A DNA stretch of 64,000 nucleotides from Glaciimonas sp. (lineage in GTDB: Bacteria > Pseudomonadota > Gammaproteobacteria > Burkholderiales > Burkholderiaceae_D), in contig JABBOY010000025.1 in the NCBI GenBank assembly GCA_012927585.1, positions 1 to 64,000 on the forward strand, in the 5' to 3' direction. The translations under genes and the position numbers were made by a program. Position 1 is the first letter of the stretch; each line of letters opens with the position of its first letter. The notes beneath the pieces were generated by a model. That model had not been told where the DNA came from. It worked only from the letters and a program-made list of their open reading frames with translations, and made no database searches. Shown in pieces: positions 28,770 to 39,271 of the stretch.

Positions 28770-31571
28770 TCAGACCAACTCGGCCAGCAAGATTTTAGCT
28801 TTCTCGATTTGCGCCGCTGTGCCATCTATCAATACCTCATTGAGCAATTCGCGAGCACCTTCCTTGTCACCGATTTCCTGGTAAGCAACAGCCAGATCGA
28901 GTTTTGTCGACATTTCAATGTTTCCAAAACCCGCATCGGCTGGCGCCACTTGATCTAAGTTATCTTGAGTAGACGCGCTAGGCGGCTCGACCGGATCAAA
29001 ATGCAGATCGAATCCGGATAAATCCAGCTCTAGCCCTGGTGTAGCCGGCTCAACAGAAGCTTCCGTCTCAGCCTCAGTTTCAGCATTTACACCAGGCAAA
29101 GTGGCATGAGTCGCATCCGCCAATGGTAATTGCGGATCCTGAGCGGCATCTGCTTTGTTAGTTGCTGTGCTTCCCAGGAAATCAAAATCGACTTCATCCA
29201 AATCGAACTTAGGGAAAATGGAAATAGGTGCGGCTTCTACCGCCTTCTCCGGCATGGTAGGTGCGGCCAGGGATTCCGTTACAAAATCGATGCTGCTATC
29301 GTCAAGCTCTTTACCCTTGGCCGCGTCTACATCGGATTCCGATGCCGCCTCGGCAATCTCGTCCAAATCAAAATCCAGGCCATTTGAAATCGAATTTTCT
29401 GCCTCGGCAATATAATCAGGAACTGAATTGATCGATGCGGCAGAATCAAGCTTGGGTTTTATTCTCGGCGCGATGTCTTCGAAAGCAAACTTCGTCGAAT
29501 CAACGCCGACATGCGATTGCGAATTGGTCAGGATAGCTTCTGGATCAAGTTCTTCCAGGGGCAAGGTTGGCTCATCCAATGCAACGGCATTGGCAGCGGC
29601 TTCTTCAGGAAGCGCACCACCTGCGTATAAAGGATTATTCGGATCCAGCGCCGCGCCAAGCTGGGCAGCCTGTTGCCACTCATCAGTTTCTCCCTTTGTC
29701 ATGCCATACAGTTCACTGGCAAGCATCTCAAAAGAGCGTAAATCCTTGCGACTCGCATAAATTTCAAGCAATTTCAGGCGTACTGGATGGCGATCCGGTT
29801 GCGTCCTTAGCGCCTCTTTCAAAATTTCTTCAGCCTGCGCGTCGCGCCCATAGGCAATGTACACATCTGCTTCAGCGACCGGGTCGACTTCATTGGCGTC
29901 GAGTTGACTGGCTGACGGTGCAAAACTGGAATTGAAGACGCTATTGTTGGTATCCACGCTTTGGCCGCCGGTCGAGCCAAAAAGTGAATTCGTTTGCAGA
30001 CTCGATGCAGCAAAAGTGCTGTCGTCGAACTTATTATGCGGTTTCTTTCTACGGCGATTACTGTAAATACCGAAAGCGCCCAGAATGGCGATCAAAATAC
30101 CGGCGCCTGGCAGCAATAAAGGATTATCCAGTAACTGGTCTAGGAAACTTGCTTTGGCGGGCGGCTCTACAGCTACTATTTTCGTTTTCGTTGTTGGCGC
30201 CGAAGGTGCTTGCAACGGAGCAGCCGGAGCAACTGGGGCTTCTTGGACAACTGGAGTAGCCGGAGCAACTGGGGCTTCTTGGACAACTGGAGCAGCCGGA
30301 GCAACCAGGGCAGGCGTTACGGGCTGTTCCACTTTCAAATTTTGCGCATTTTGTGCATTAAGTTGCTGTTCTGTCAGTGCTTTATTCTTGATTTCCAGAA
30401 GTTTTTGCAGGTCGCTTAAATTTTTCTCCAGAATCGTAATGCGCGCACTAGCCTCTGCTAGCGCCTTATCGGCTGCAATTGTGTTTTCGCCACCAGGCGC
30501 AGTTCCGTTAGCCTGCCCAGCGGGATTACCCGCCACAGCAACTGCTTTGGATAACTGTAATTTATCTTTTGATGCAGAAACAACTGCCTGTGTTTCTTCG
30601 ACTTTGGTTTCAATCTTGCCTACCGCACTTTGCGCATTTTGTGCGCTTTGTGCATTTTTTTTCAATGCTGTAGAGGATTTTGCTGCGCCTTGGGTAACCT
30701 TGCCGGCAAGTTGGTTACGATAAGCGTTGAAATCAGCTGCTTGAGCAATGACGATGCCAGAAGCGACAGGTGACGGAACGTTGCTAGTAGTATTACTGTC
30801 GGGGACCGACAAAACAAAGCCGGCACGCATCCGGTTCATGTTGTTGCTGACAAATCCATTCGGATTCGCCCGGTACAATGCAACCAACATTTGATCCAGC
30901 GATATGCTTTCCGGCTTGAATTTCAAGGCGACAAGAGTCAGTGTATCTCCGCTCTTGACTCTATAACTGGTGGATTTTTTGTCTTCAATTACCGTAGAAC
31001 GTCCTTTTGCCACCGGATTGCTGGCCCGTGCTGCGCTTTCTTGGGCGGCTAATTCCGAGGCGGACGGTGCCGTTCCCGATTCCGCCGCAACGGGCGCAGC
31101 CACCGGCGTAACTGTCTGGGCATTCTGGCCCAGACGCAAGTCAACCGGATCCAGCAAGAACGTGTATTCGCGAATCAGGCGGCCTTTGTTCCCGCCTAAC
31201 TCCAGCAGCACATCGACGAACGGTTCATTGATTGGCTGCGTGGAGGTCATGCTAATGATTTTCCGTCCTCCACGCTGCACAATAGCGAAACGCAATGATA
31301 GCAAGACAGGATTGAAATCAATTTTAGCTTGTCGATATGCCTCAGTTGGGGCCAATTTCGCCACCAAAGATCCGGCATCGTCCTGAGAGGTGGAAGATAG
31401 TTCAATTTCCGCCCTGAGCGGCTCTCCTAGCGAGGACAAAACCGTCAATTTACCCAAGCCGGCAGCAAGCGCTGCGGAACACAATACGGCCGAAGCAACA
31501 GCAGCGCCAAGTGTCCTTAGGCTAAAGGAAATGAATGTAGACGGGGTTTTTGGATGCATATTGATTGGCAT
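28770..31571 (-). CDS. fimV: FimV/HubP-family polar protein
   Basis: A large inner-membrane peptidoglycan-binding scaffold linked to twitching, polarity and type IV pilus function in other bacteria. About 933 residues from MPINMHPKT; an in-frame methionine ten codons upstream is also possible. In order: signal-like hydrophobic segment, FimV N-terminal domain (LTVLSSLGEPLRAEIELS), LysM region (STSYRVKSGDTLTLVALKFK), coiled coil, Pro/Ala-rich repeats, one membrane helix (LLLPGAGILIAILGAFGIYS), a long acidic cytoplasmic region, and a C-terminal FimV domain (LDLAVAYQEIGDKEGARELL). Domain order and size agree with FimV. Confidence 0.9.
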   Translation of the reverse strand: MPINMHPKTPSTFISFSLRTLGAAVASAVLCSAALAAGLGKLTVLSSLGEPLRAEIELSSTSQDDAGSLVAKLAPTEAYRQAKIDFNPVLLSLRFAIVQRGGRKIISMTSTQPINEPFVDVLLELGGNKGRLIREYTFLLDPVDLRLGQNAQTVTPVAAPVAAESGTAPSASELAAQESAARASNPVAKGRSTVIEDKKSTSYRVKSGDTLTLVALKFKPESISLDQMLVALYRANPNGFVSNNMNRMRAGFVLSVPDSNTTSNVPSPVASGIVIAQAADFNAYRNQLAGKVTQGAAKSSTALKKNAQSAQNAQSAVGKIETKVEETQAVVSASKDKLQLSKAVAVAGNPAGQANGTAPGGENTIAADKALAEASARITILEKNLSDLQKLLEIKNKALTEQQLNAQNAQNLKVEQPVTPALVAPAAPVVQEAPVAPATPVVQEAPVAPAAPLQAPSAPTTKTKIVAVEPPAKASFLDQLLDNPLLLPGAGILIAILGAFGIYSNRRRKKPHNKFDDSTFAASSLQTNSLFGSTGGQSVDTNNSVFNSSFAPSASQLDANEVDPVAEADVYIAYGRDAQAEEILKEALRTQPDRHPVRLKLLEIYASRKDLRSFEMLASELYGMTKGETDEWQQAAQLGAALDPNNPLYAGGALPEEAAANAVALDEPTLPLEELDPEAILTNSQSHVGVDSTKFAFEDIAPRIKPKLDSAASINSVPDYIAEAENSISNGLDFDLDEIAEAASESDVDAAKGKELDDSSIDFVTESLAAPTMPEKAVEAAPISIFPKFDLDEVDFDFLGSTATNKADAAQDPQLPLADATHATLPGVNAETEAETEASVEPATPGLELDLSGFDLHFDPVEPPSASTQDNLDQVAPADAGFGNIEMSTKLDLAVAYQEIGDKEGARELLNEVLIDGTAAQIEKAKILLAELV
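30217..30306 (-). repeat. 36-bp tandem repeat inside fimV
   Basis: Two full units and one partial unit of 36 bases encode a 12-residue repeat (EAPVAPAAPVVQ type) in the linker before the membrane helix. Copy number is likely to vary between strains. Confidence 0.75.
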
Positions 31572-31775
31572 ATTTATGCTTACGGTTAGCTTACTGTACA
31601 AGAAACGCGATTACTGCTTCCGGGCAATATTGTTCTCAGAGCGATCAACATATCATTACAATCTTTGCTGCGCAAGCGAACCATTCTCACTAAGCCCACA
31701 CTTGATATGCAGAATTCACCAAATATTCTCGCGAATTAAATTGGTGGATTCAAGTTGGATATTAGCAATAAAAAA

Positions 31776-32903
31776 TTATGCTTCCATCAGTATCCGTAGC
31801 ATGCGACGCAATGGTTCTGCTGCGCCCCACAACAATTGGTCGCCGACCGTAAATGCGGAAAGATATTCGCCACCCATCTGCATCTTGCGTAGCCGCCCCA
31901 CTGGGATGGCCAGGCTGCCAGTGACTGCAGCAGGCGTCAAATCCCGCATCGACGCTTCACGGCTGTTCGGCACCACTTTTACCCATTGATTGTTCTGCGC
32001 AATAATGTCGTTGATTTCATCCAGCGGAACATTTTTTTTGAGCTTGATGGTCAATGCCTGGGAATGGCAGCGCATCGCGCCCACGCGCACGCAAAGTCCG
32101 TCCACAGGAATAGCCCTGGAACCGAATCCTTCACCCTTGCCGAGTATCTTGTTGGTTTCGGCTCCGGCTTTCCATTCTTCGCGCGAGATGCCGTTGCCGA
32201 GGTCTTTGTCTATCCACGGAATCAGGTTGCCGGCCAGAGGAGCGCCGAATTGCTGGGTTTCATCAGCGCCCATGCCCTGTTGTGTGGCGAGTACCTTACG
32301 GTCGATTTCAAGGATGGCGGATGCCGGATTATCCAGCAGCGCCTTCACCGAAGAATGGATGGTGCCAAACTGGGTCAGCAATTCCCGCATGTGCTGGGCA
32401 CCGCCGCCCGAGGCAGCCTGATACGTCATCGCAGTCATCCAGTCCACCAGATCGTGCTGGAATAAGCCGCCCAAACCCATCAGCATGCAAGATACGGTGC
32501 AATTGCCGCCTGCATAGGTTTTCACGCCATTGTCTAGCGCAGTTCTGATGACGCCAAAATTAACCGGGTCGAGCACGATAACGGCATCGTCCCGCATCCG
32601 CAAGGTTGATGCCGCGTCGATCCAGTAGCCGTTCCAGCCTGCCGCGCGCAATTTTGGGAACACATCGGTAGTGTAGTCGCCGCCTTGGCAAGTAATGATG
32701 ATGTCGCATTTCTTGAGCGCATCAAGGTCGCCCGCATCTTTCAATGTCGATTCATTCTTCGCCATCGCAGGCGCTGTGCCGCCTACGTTCGAGGTCGAAA
32801 AGAATACGGGTTCGATACGGGCGAAATCGCCCTCTTCCTGCATGCGCTGCATCAGGACCGAACCAACCATGCCACGCCAACCGACTAAACCGACTAATTT
32901 CAT
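31776..32903 (-). CDS. asd: Aspartate-semialdehyde dehydrogenase
   Basis: NADPH-dependent reduction of aspartyl phosphate to aspartate semialdehyde, the branch point to lysine/diaminopimelate, threonine and methionine. 375 residues. The N-terminus [18 protein letters not shown] binds NADP; the catalytic cysteine is in [35 protein letters not shown] is the proton-acceptor histidine region of the Gram-negative type enzyme. Lies after leuB on the same strand, as in other Burkholderiales. Confidence 0.97.
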   Translation of the reverse strand: MKLVGLVGWRGMVGSVLMQRMQEEGDFARIEPVFFSTSNVGGTAPAMAKNESTLKDAGDLDALKKCDIIITCQGGDYTTDVFPKLRAAGWNGYWIDAASTLRMRDDAVIVLDPVNFGVIRTALDNGVKTYAGGNCTVSCMLMGLGGLFQHDLVDWMTAMTYQAASGGGAQHMRELLTQFGTIHSSVKALLDNPASAILEIDRKVLATQQGMGADETQQFGAPLAGNLIPWIDKDLGNGISREEWKAGAETNKILGKGEGFGSRAIPVDGLCVRVGAMRCHSQALTIKLKKNVPLDEINDIIAQNNQWVKVVPNSREASMRDLTPAAVTGSLAIPVGRLRKMQMGGEYLSAFTVGDQLLWGAAEPLRRMLRILMEA

Positions 32904-32950
32904 GATTTCCTCAAGTGCAATTCCAAAAATATTTTAATCCAGGCCACTAC

Positions 32951-34021
32951 TCAAGCCAGCGCTTGCAGGACTGCCGCGCCCATTTCCTTGGTGCCGACTT
33001 TACGCGTACCCGCCGCAAAAATATCCGGTGTGCGCAAGCCCTGCGCCAACACTTTTTTGACGGCGGCTTCAATTCGATCGGCCTGCTGCGCCTTGTTCAG
33101 CGAATAACGCAACATCATCGCTGCCGACAGAATCGTCGCTAGCGGATTGGCCACGCCTTTGCCGGCGATATCGGGCGCCGAGCCATGTGACGGTTCATAC
33201 AAGCCCTTGTTGTTGGCGTCCAGCGAAGCCGACGGCAGCATGCCGATCGAGCCGGTCAGCATTGCGGCGGCATCCGACAGGATGTCGCCGAACAGATTGC
33301 CGGTCACCATCACGTCGAACTTCTTCGGTGCCCGCACCAATTGCATGGCGGCATTGTCAACATACATGTGATCCAGCGTCACGTCTGGATATTCAGCATG
33401 AACGTCGGTAACGATGTCTCTCCAGAACTGGAAAGTTTCCAGCACATTAGCCTTGTCCACACTGGTCAGGCGCTTGTCGCGTTTTTGCGCGGCCTGGAAT
33501 GCGACATGGGCAATGCGGCGGATTTCGCCTTCCGCATAGCGCATGGTGTCGAAACCTTCGCGCTGGCCCTTGAACGGGCCGTCGGGAGATTCGCGCACAC
33601 CGCGTGGCTGACCGAAATACACGTCACCGGTCAGTTCGCGGATGATCAAAATGTCCAGCCCCGCAACCACTTCCGGCTTTAGAGTGGATGCACCTGCCAG
33701 TTCCTGGTACAAAATAGCCGGCCGAAAATTGGCGAACAGATTCAGGTTCTTGCGCAAGCCGAGAATTGCCTGCTCCGGGCGCAGCGCCCGCTCCAGGCTG
33801 TCGTATTTCCAATCGCCGACCGCGCCGAACAGGATGGCATCGGCTTCTTTGGCCAGCTTCAACGTACTTTCCGGCAGCGGATGTCCATGTGCGGCATAAG
33901 CGGCGCCGCCGACAGGCGCGGTTTCGATTTCGAAGGATTCACCTAAAGCTTTCAATACCAGCAATGCTTGTTCGATGATTTCAGGGCCGATGCCGTCGCC
34001 CGGCAAAACTGCAATTTTCAT
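32951..34021 (-). CDS. leuB: 3-isopropylmalate dehydrogenase
   Basis: Oxidative decarboxylation of 3-isopropylmalate to 2-oxoisocaproate with NAD. 356 residues, normal length. Features: [15 protein letters not shown] at the N-terminus, VYFGQPRG, the metal and substrate region [20 protein letters not shown], and [18 protein letters not shown]. Third of the leuC-leuD-leuB unit; 15 bases after leuD. Confidence 0.97.
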   Translation of the reverse strand: MKIAVLPGDGIGPEIIEQALLVLKALGESFEIETAPVGGAAYAAHGHPLPESTLKLAKEADAILFGAVGDWKYDSLERALRPEQAILGLRKNLNLFANFRPAILYQELAGASTLKPEVVAGLDILIIRELTGDVYFGQPRGVRESPDGPFKGQREGFDTMRYAEGEIRRIAHVAFQAAQKRDKRLTSVDKANVLETFQFWRDIVTDVHAEYPDVTLDHMYVDNAAMQLVRAPKKFDVMVTGNLFGDILSDAAAMLTGSIGMLPSASLDANNKGLYEPSHGSAPDIAGKGVANPLATILSAAMMLRYSLNKAQQADRIEAAVKKVLAQGLRTPDIFAAGTRKVGTKEMGAAVLQALA

Positions 34022-34036
34022 GATGATTCTTTATTA

Positions 34037-34684
34037 TTAAATGGTATTGGCCAACCAAGGCTGGGAAGCAATGTGGCGCTCTTCGAAAGCGTGAATCATG
34101 TCGGATTGACGCAGTGTCAGCCCGATGTCATCCAGCCCGTTGAGCATGCAGTACTTCCTGAAGGTATCGATATCGAATGGATACGCTACGCTGCCATTAG
34201 TGGTCGTCACCAACTGTTGTTCCAGATCGATTACCAGCCGGAAACCCGGAAACGCCTTGACTTCGTCAAACAGGCGATCCACCTGCGACTCGGTCAAGGC
34301 AATCGGCAGCAAGCCGTTCTTATAGCAGTTATTGAAGAAAATATCGGCGAAGCTCGGTGCAATCACAGCCCGGAAACCGTATTGCTCCAGCGCCCAGGGC
34401 GCATGTTCACGCGATGAGCCGCAACCAAAATTCTTGCGCGCCAAAAGAATCGCAGCACCTTGATAACGCGGCTGATTCAACACGAAATCGGGATTAATCG
34501 GACGCCGGGTATTATCCTGCCCGGGCTCGCCATGGTCGAGGTAACGCCATTCGTCGAACAAGTTCGGCCCAAAGCCGGAACGCTTGATGGATTTCAGGAA
34601 CTGCTTCGGGATGATGGCATCGGTATCCACATTCGCGCGATCCAGCGGTGCTACCAAACCATCGAGTACGGTAAATTTTTCCAT
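34037..34684 (-). CDS. leuD: 3-isopropylmalate dehydratase small subunit
   Basis: With LeuC it isomerises 2- to 3-isopropylmalate. 215 residues from [20 protein letters not shown], the conserved start; upstream codons are not family-like. The substrate loop [20 protein letters not shown] is intact. Separated from leuC by the small entericidin gene. Confidence 0.97.
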   Translation of the reverse strand: MEKFTVLDGLVAPLDRANVDTDAIIPKQFLKSIKRSGFGPNLFDEWRYLDHGEPGQDNTRRPINPDFVLNQPRYQGAAILLARKNFGCGSSREHAPWALEQYGFRAVIAPSFADIFFNNCYKNGLLPIALTESQVDRLFDEVKAFPGFRLVIDLEQQLVTTTNGSVAYPFDIDTFRKYCMLNGLDDIGLTLRQSDMIHAFEERHIASQPWLANTI

Positions 34685-34694
34685 AATATTTGCT

Positions 34695-34817
34695 TTATTT
34701 CCTCGCTGCACCCTCAACCTTGCTGCCTACTTTCTGGACATCCTTACCAAACCCTTCCATAGTATTGCAGGCGCTCAGGAAGAAAACGATACAGATCAGG
34801 GCGAATAATTTTTTCAT
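34695..34817 (-). CDS. Entericidin-like lipoprotein
   Basis: A 40-residue lipoprotein, [17 protein letters not shown] then a short mature part [20 protein letters not shown]. The lipobox is LSAC, and the mature segment matches the entericidin A/B family (GxGxDVQxxGxxI/VE). Entericidins are small membrane-active lipoproteins studied as an antidote/toxin pair in E. coli. Here one copy lies between leuC and leuD, 10 bases before leuD, so it is likely co-transcribed with leucine genes. Confidence 0.85.
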   Translation of the reverse strand: MKKLFALICIVFFLSACNTMEGFGKDVQKVGSKVEGAARK

Positions 34818-34840
34818 TGTGATTTTTAGTGATAAACGGA

Positions 34841-36244
34841 TTAACGGAACAAGCGCACATCGACGAAATGTCCGGCGATGCCAGCAGCGGCAGCCATTTC
34901 GGGCGACACTAAATGGGTACGACCGCCCTGCCCCTGGCGTCCTTCGAAATTGCGATTCGAGGTCGATGCGCAACGCTCGCCCGGCTCCAGTCGATCGGCG
35001 TTCATGGCCAGGCACATCGAGCAGCCTGGATCGCGCCATTCAAAACCGGCATCCCGGAAAATCTTGTCCAGTCCCTCACGCTCGGCCTGATCTTTCACCA
35101 GGCCGGAGCCTGGCACCACCATCGCCAGCCGCACATTCGAGGCGCGATACTTGCCGCGTACTACAGCGGCGGCAGCACGTAAATCCTCAATGCGCGAATT
35201 GGTGCAAGAGCCGATGAAAACCTTGTCGATGCGAATATCGGAGATCGCGGTATTCGGCTTCAAAGCCATGTAAGCCAGCGCTTTTTCCATTGCATCGCGC
35301 TTGACTGCATCTTTTTCCTGATCCGGGTCCGGCACCCGATCCTCAATCGAGACCACCATCTCGGGCGAAGTGCCCCAAGTTACTTGCGGCTTAACTTCGG
35401 TTGCCTTCAAGGTCACCACCAAGTCGAAGCGAGCACCCGCATCCGTATGCAGGGTGCGCCAATAATCCACTGCACGATCCCAATGCGGGCCGACCGGAGA
35501 CAATGGCCGTCCCTTGACGTAATTGATCGTGGTTTCATCGACGCCGATCATGCCGGCGCGGGCGCCGGCTTCGATTGCCATGTTGCAGACCGTCATGCGG
35601 CCTTCCATCGACAAACTGCGGATGGTCGAGCCGGCGAATTCAATCGCATAACCGGTGCCGCCGGCGGTGCCGATCTTGCCGATGATAGCCAGCACGATAT
35701 CCTTGGCGGTGACGCCGAACGGCAGTGCGCCGTCCACTTGCACCAGCATCGCCTTGGATTTTTTCGCCAGCAAGGTTTGCGTCGCCAGCACATGTTCGAC
35801 TTCGGAGGTGCCGATACCGTGCGCCAGGCAGCCGAACGCGCCGTGGGTTGAAGTGTGCGAATCGCCGCAGACCACCGTCATGCCGGGTAGCGTTGCACCC
35901 TGCTCCGGCCCGATCACATGGACGATGCCCTGGCGCTTGTCGCGCATGTTGAAATAAGTCAGGCCGTATTCAGCGGCGTTCGCATCCAGCGTTTCGACTT
36001 GCAAACGCGAAGTAGGGTCGGCAATACCGTGTATGCGATCGGTCGTTGGCACATTGTGATCCGCCACCATCAGATTGGCGGCAACCCGCCACGGCTTGCG
36101 CCCGGCCAGTTTCAGCCCTTCGAAAGCCTGCGGACTGGTGACTTCGTGCAGTAGATGCCGGTCGATATACAGTATCGTGGTGCCGTCTTCGCCGGCATGT
36201 ACAACGTGCGAATCCCAAAGTTTGTCGTAGAGCGTCTTGGCCAT
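34841..36244 (-). CDS. leuC: 3-isopropylmalate dehydratase large subunit
   Basis: Aconitase-family enzyme with a [4Fe-4S] cluster; 467 residues. The cluster cysteines are in [12 protein letters not shown] and [31 protein letters not shown] is the conserved catalytic region. First gene of the leuC-ecn-leuD-leuB-asd run. The preceding 370 bases hold a dispersed repeat and no leucine-rich leader like that of leuA. Confidence 0.97.
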   Translation of the reverse strand: MAKTLYDKLWDSHVVHAGEDGTTILYIDRHLLHEVTSPQAFEGLKLAGRKPWRVAANLMVADHNVPTTDRIHGIADPTSRLQVETLDANAAEYGLTYFNMRDKRQGIVHVIGPEQGATLPGMTVVCGDSHTSTHGAFGCLAHGIGTSEVEHVLATQTLLAKKSKAMLVQVDGALPFGVTAKDIVLAIIGKIGTAGGTGYAIEFAGSTIRSLSMEGRMTVCNMAIEAGARAGMIGVDETTINYVKGRPLSPVGPHWDRAVDYWRTLHTDAGARFDLVVTLKATEVKPQVTWGTSPEMVVSIEDRVPDPDQEKDAVKRDAMEKALAYMALKPNTAISDIRIDKVFIGSCTNSRIEDLRAAAAVVRGKYRASNVRLAMVVPGSGLVKDQAEREGLDKIFRDAGFEWRDPGCSMCLAMNADRLEPGERCASTSNRNFEGRQGQGGRTHLVSPEMAAAAGIAGHFVDVRLFR

Positions 36245-36460
36245 GTTTTAAGCTGCTAAAAAGTATGTAATACGTGTGTAAATGCTTGAATTAGCCTTGG
36301 ATTATGCCATATTTGCAACCGGCTCGAAATCGAATGCAGCGCTGCAAATTTACCTGGCAAAGTCATATGCCGATCAGCAGCATGCATGGAAAGAATATGA
36401 GTATGCACACTCTTCATTCTTGCTTGTCTTTGACGAGCAATCAGGATTTGCATCGCAACA

Positions 36461-36532
36461 TATACCGTATGCTGTATTTTTAACATCCGCAATAATATAA
36501 GCGGTAGTAACCACATTATTAACTATACTCCC
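36461..36532 (+). repeat. Dispersed 73-bp intergenic repeat, copy 5
   Basis: TATACCGTATGCTGTATTTT, then CCGCAATAATATAAGCGG, ending in CTATACTCCC. In the 370-base gap between yejF and leuC. Confidence 0.7.
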
Positions 36533-36541
36533 TGTTTTTTA

Positions 36542-36609
36542 GCAGGATAGGTGAAACCCATCACTTTTCAATCGCTATCAACGCAAATGATGGGTTTCAC
36601 CCATCCTGC
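36542..36609. repeat. Inverted repeat after yejF
   Basis: Two 22-base arms (36542-36563 and 36588-36609), starting GCAGGATAGGTGAAACCC, pair with one mismatch around a 24-base loop. It ends nine bases from the yejF stop codon and may act as a 3' stabiliser or terminator. Confidence 0.7.
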
Positions 36610-36617
36610 GCCGGCAA

Positions 36618-38243
36618 TCATTCTTCTTTCGCTGGAGCGCGCTCTAAACCGGCCTTCGCACTTTGTTTATCCAGCGCATACGCCGAAGCCGCCAGCAGAC
36701 GCTGGGTGTAGGGATGACTCGGCTGCGACATGATTGCTTCGGTCAAACCAGCCTCCACTACTTTGCCATCTTTCAGCACCATGACCCGGTGCGCCATCGC
36801 GCGGATTACGGCCAGATCGTGGCTGATGAATAGGTACGCCATGCCGTATTTGCGTTGCAATTCCGCCAGCAATAACAACACTTGCTGCTGCACCGAGACG
36901 TCCAGCGATGAAGTCGGCTCGTCCAGCAGGATCAGCGCCGGCTTCAGCACCAGCACACGGGCAATCGCGATGCGCTGGCGCTGGCCGCCGGAAAATTCAT
37001 GCGGGTAGCGCGACAGCATATCGGCGCTCAGGCCGACTTCAAGCAAGCCACTGACCACCGCAGCGCGCAGTGCGGCGGCGTTCAATTGCGGCTGGTGCAG
37101 GGCCAGCCCTTCGCCGACGATTTGCTCGATGGTGCGGCGCGGCGACAGCGAGGCGAACGGGTCCTGGAACACCACCTGCATCTTGGCGCGCAAGGGCCGA
37201 ATCGCGGCGCTCGACATCGCGCTCACCGGTTGTTCGTCAAATTGAATCCGACCCTCGACGGCAGCCGACGACAACCGCAGCAAGGCCATGCCCAGCGTCG
37301 ATTTTCCGGAGCCGGATTCGCCGACGATGCCCAGTGTTTCGCCTTGTTGCAGCGTCAGCGTGACGTCATCGACGGCGATAAATTGCGATTTTTTGAACCA
37401 ACCCTGTTTGATCTGGAAGCTGCAACTTAACTGTTGCGCAGCCAGCAATACCGGCGCGTCGGCCGGCACCGGATTAACCTGACGTTGCGGACGACTGGCC
37501 AGCAATTGGCGCGTGTAAGCCTGGCGCGGCTGGGCAAACAACTCTGCAGTCGGGGCGATTTCGACCAGACGACCATGCTCCATCACGCCGACCCGGTCGG
37601 CAAAATGGCGCACCAGATTCAGGTCGTGCGAGATCATCAGCACCGCCATGTTCTCTTCGCGCTGCAATTGATTCAACAGCTCCAAAATTTGCACCTGGAT
37701 CGTCACGTCCAGCGCAGTAGTGGGCTCATCGGCGATCAGCAGCTTGGGCTTGCAAGCCAGCGCCATCGCGATCATCGCGCGCTGGCGCTGGCCGCCGGAA
37801 AGCTGATGCGGATACGACAAAGCACGGCGCGCCGGCTCGGGAATGCCGGTTTTGTCCAGCAACTCGACGGTGCGCAGCGCCGCCGCCTTGGTGCCGATGC
37901 CTTCATGCTGCATCAGGACTTCGGCAATCTGGTTGCCAATTGTGAAGAGCGGATTCAAGGCCGTCATCGGTTCCTGAAAAATCATCGCCACGTCCTTGCC
38001 GCGCACTGCGCGCATCGCGGCTTCCGAGCGAGTCAGGATGTCTTGCCCTTCGAACAGAATTTGGCCGCCGTATTGCGCATCCTGATTCAGCCGTAATATC
38101 GACAAGGCGGTGACGGTCTTGCCGGAGCCGGATTCGCCGACGATTGCCAGCTTTTCGCCGGCAGCAATTGTGAAACTGACGTCATTGACTACAGTGGAGG
38201 TACCAAAGGCCACGCTCAGGTTGCGTATTTCCAGCAAACTCAT
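36618..38243 (-). CDS. yejF: Peptide ABC transporter ATPase with two nucleotide-binding domains
   Basis: A 541-residue duplicated ATPase of the YejF type. Two complete modules: Walker A GESGSGKT (about 40) and GESGSGKS (about 315), two signatures [16 protein letters not shown] and [16 protein letters not shown], and Walker [13 protein letters not shown] and [12 protein letters not shown]. The start [14 protein letters not shown] overlaps yejE by four bases. It energises YejBE for import of oligopeptides and, in E. coli, microcin C. Confidence 0.94.
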   Translation of the reverse strand: MSLLEIRNLSVAFGTSTVVNDVSFTIAAGEKLAIVGESGSGKTVTALSILRLNQDAQYGGQILFEGQDILTRSEAAMRAVRGKDVAMIFQEPMTALNPLFTIGNQIAEVLMQHEGIGTKAAALRTVELLDKTGIPEPARRALSYPHQLSGGQRQRAMIAMALACKPKLLIADEPTTALDVTIQVQILELLNQLQREENMAVLMISHDLNLVRHFADRVGVMEHGRLVEIAPTAELFAQPRQAYTRQLLASRPQRQVNPVPADAPVLLAAQQLSCSFQIKQGWFKKSQFIAVDDVTLTLQQGETLGIVGESGSGKSTLGMALLRLSSAAVEGRIQFDEQPVSAMSSAAIRPLRAKMQVVFQDPFASLSPRRTIEQIVGEGLALHQPQLNAAALRAAVVSGLLEVGLSADMLSRYPHEFSGGQRQRIAIARVLVLKPALILLDEPTSSLDVSVQQQVLLLLAELQRKYGMAYLFISHDLAVIRAMAHRVMVLKDGKVVEAGLTEAIMSQPSHPYTQRLLAASAYALDKQSAKAGLERAPAKEE

Positions 38244-39271
38244 GCCTTCCTCCGTACATCCAGCGCATTGCGCAAGGCGTCGCCGATATTGGTCAGCAGC
38301 AGCAAGGTAATAGTCAGCACCGCAAAAGTCGACAGTGCGATCCACCAGGCATCCAGATTGTTTTTGCCCTGCGCCAGCAGCTCGCCCAGACTCGGCGTCG
38401 ATGGCGGCACGCCCAGCCCGAGAAAATCCAGGCTGGTCAACGCCAGGATCGCGCCGCTCATGCGAAACGGCAGAAAAGTTACCACCGGCGTCAGGCTATT
38501 CGGCAACACGTGACGCCAGATAATTTGCCCATGCGACAAACCCAGCGCACGCGCCGCCTGCACGTATTCCAGATTGCGGTTGCGCAGGAAATCGGCGCGC
38601 ACATAATCCGACAAACCCATCCAGCCGAACAGCGACAGTAATATCAACAACAAACCTATGCTGGGCTCGAAGATCGAAGAAAAGATGATCAGCAAGTACA
38701 GTTCCGGCATCGAGCTCCAGACCTCCATGAAACGCTGGAACAGCAAATCGGTCTTGCCCGCAAAATAGCCCTGCACCGCGCCGGTAATCATGCCCAGCAG
38801 CACGCCGGTAAAAGTCAGCGCTAGCCCAAACAGCACCGATATCCGAAAACCGTACAGCAGACGGGCGCTCACATCGCGGCCGCGGTCGTCGGTGCCGAGC
38901 CAGTTTTCGCTGGATGGCGGCGCTGGATTGGGCGACTTGGCAAAATAATTCAGGGTGTCGAAGCTGTACGTGTTCGGCGGGTAAATCGCCCAGTTGCCGT
39001 TTTTGCTGAACTGCTCGCGAATGAAGGGGTCGAGATAATCGGCCTGCGAATCAAAATCGCCGCCGAAAGCTTTTTCCGAATAGGTTATCAGCACCGGAAA
39101 CACCAGTTCGCCGTTGTAACGGGCCACCAACGGCTTATCGTTAGACAACAGTTCGCCCATCAGACTCAGCCCAAACAAAACGGAAAACAGAATCAAGCTC
39201 CAGTAACCGCGGCGGTTTTGCCTGAAACGCAGCCAGATGCGGCGTCCCGGCGAGATGGAAGAGGTTGTCAT
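38240..39271 (-). CDS. yejE: Peptide ABC transporter permease YejE
   Basis: A 343-residue inner-membrane permease of the DppC/OppC class. After the first membrane helix there is a YejE-type periplasmic insertion (GDFDSQADYLDPFIREQF, then NWAIYPPNTYSFD). The C-terminal membrane half carries the coupling loop AARALGLSHGQIIWRHVLPN. Overlaps both neighbours by four bases (ATGA junctions), so the three inner-membrane components are translationally coupled. Confidence 0.94.
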   Translation of the reverse strand: MTTSSISPGRRIWLRFRQNRRGYWSLILFSVLFGLSLMGELLSNDKPLVARYNGELVFPVLITYSEKAFGGDFDSQADYLDPFIREQFSKNGNWAIYPPNTYSFDTLNYFAKSPNPAPPSSENWLGTDDRGRDVSARLLYGFRISVLFGLALTFTGVLLGMITGAVQGYFAGKTDLLFQRFMEVWSSMPELYLLIIFSSIFEPSIGLLLILLSLFGWMGLSDYVRADFLRNRNLEYVQAARALGLSHGQIIWRHVLPNSLTPVVTFLPFRMSGAILALTSLDFLGLGVPPSTPSLGELLAQGKNNLDAWWIALSTFAVLTITLLLLTNIGDALRNALDVRRKA

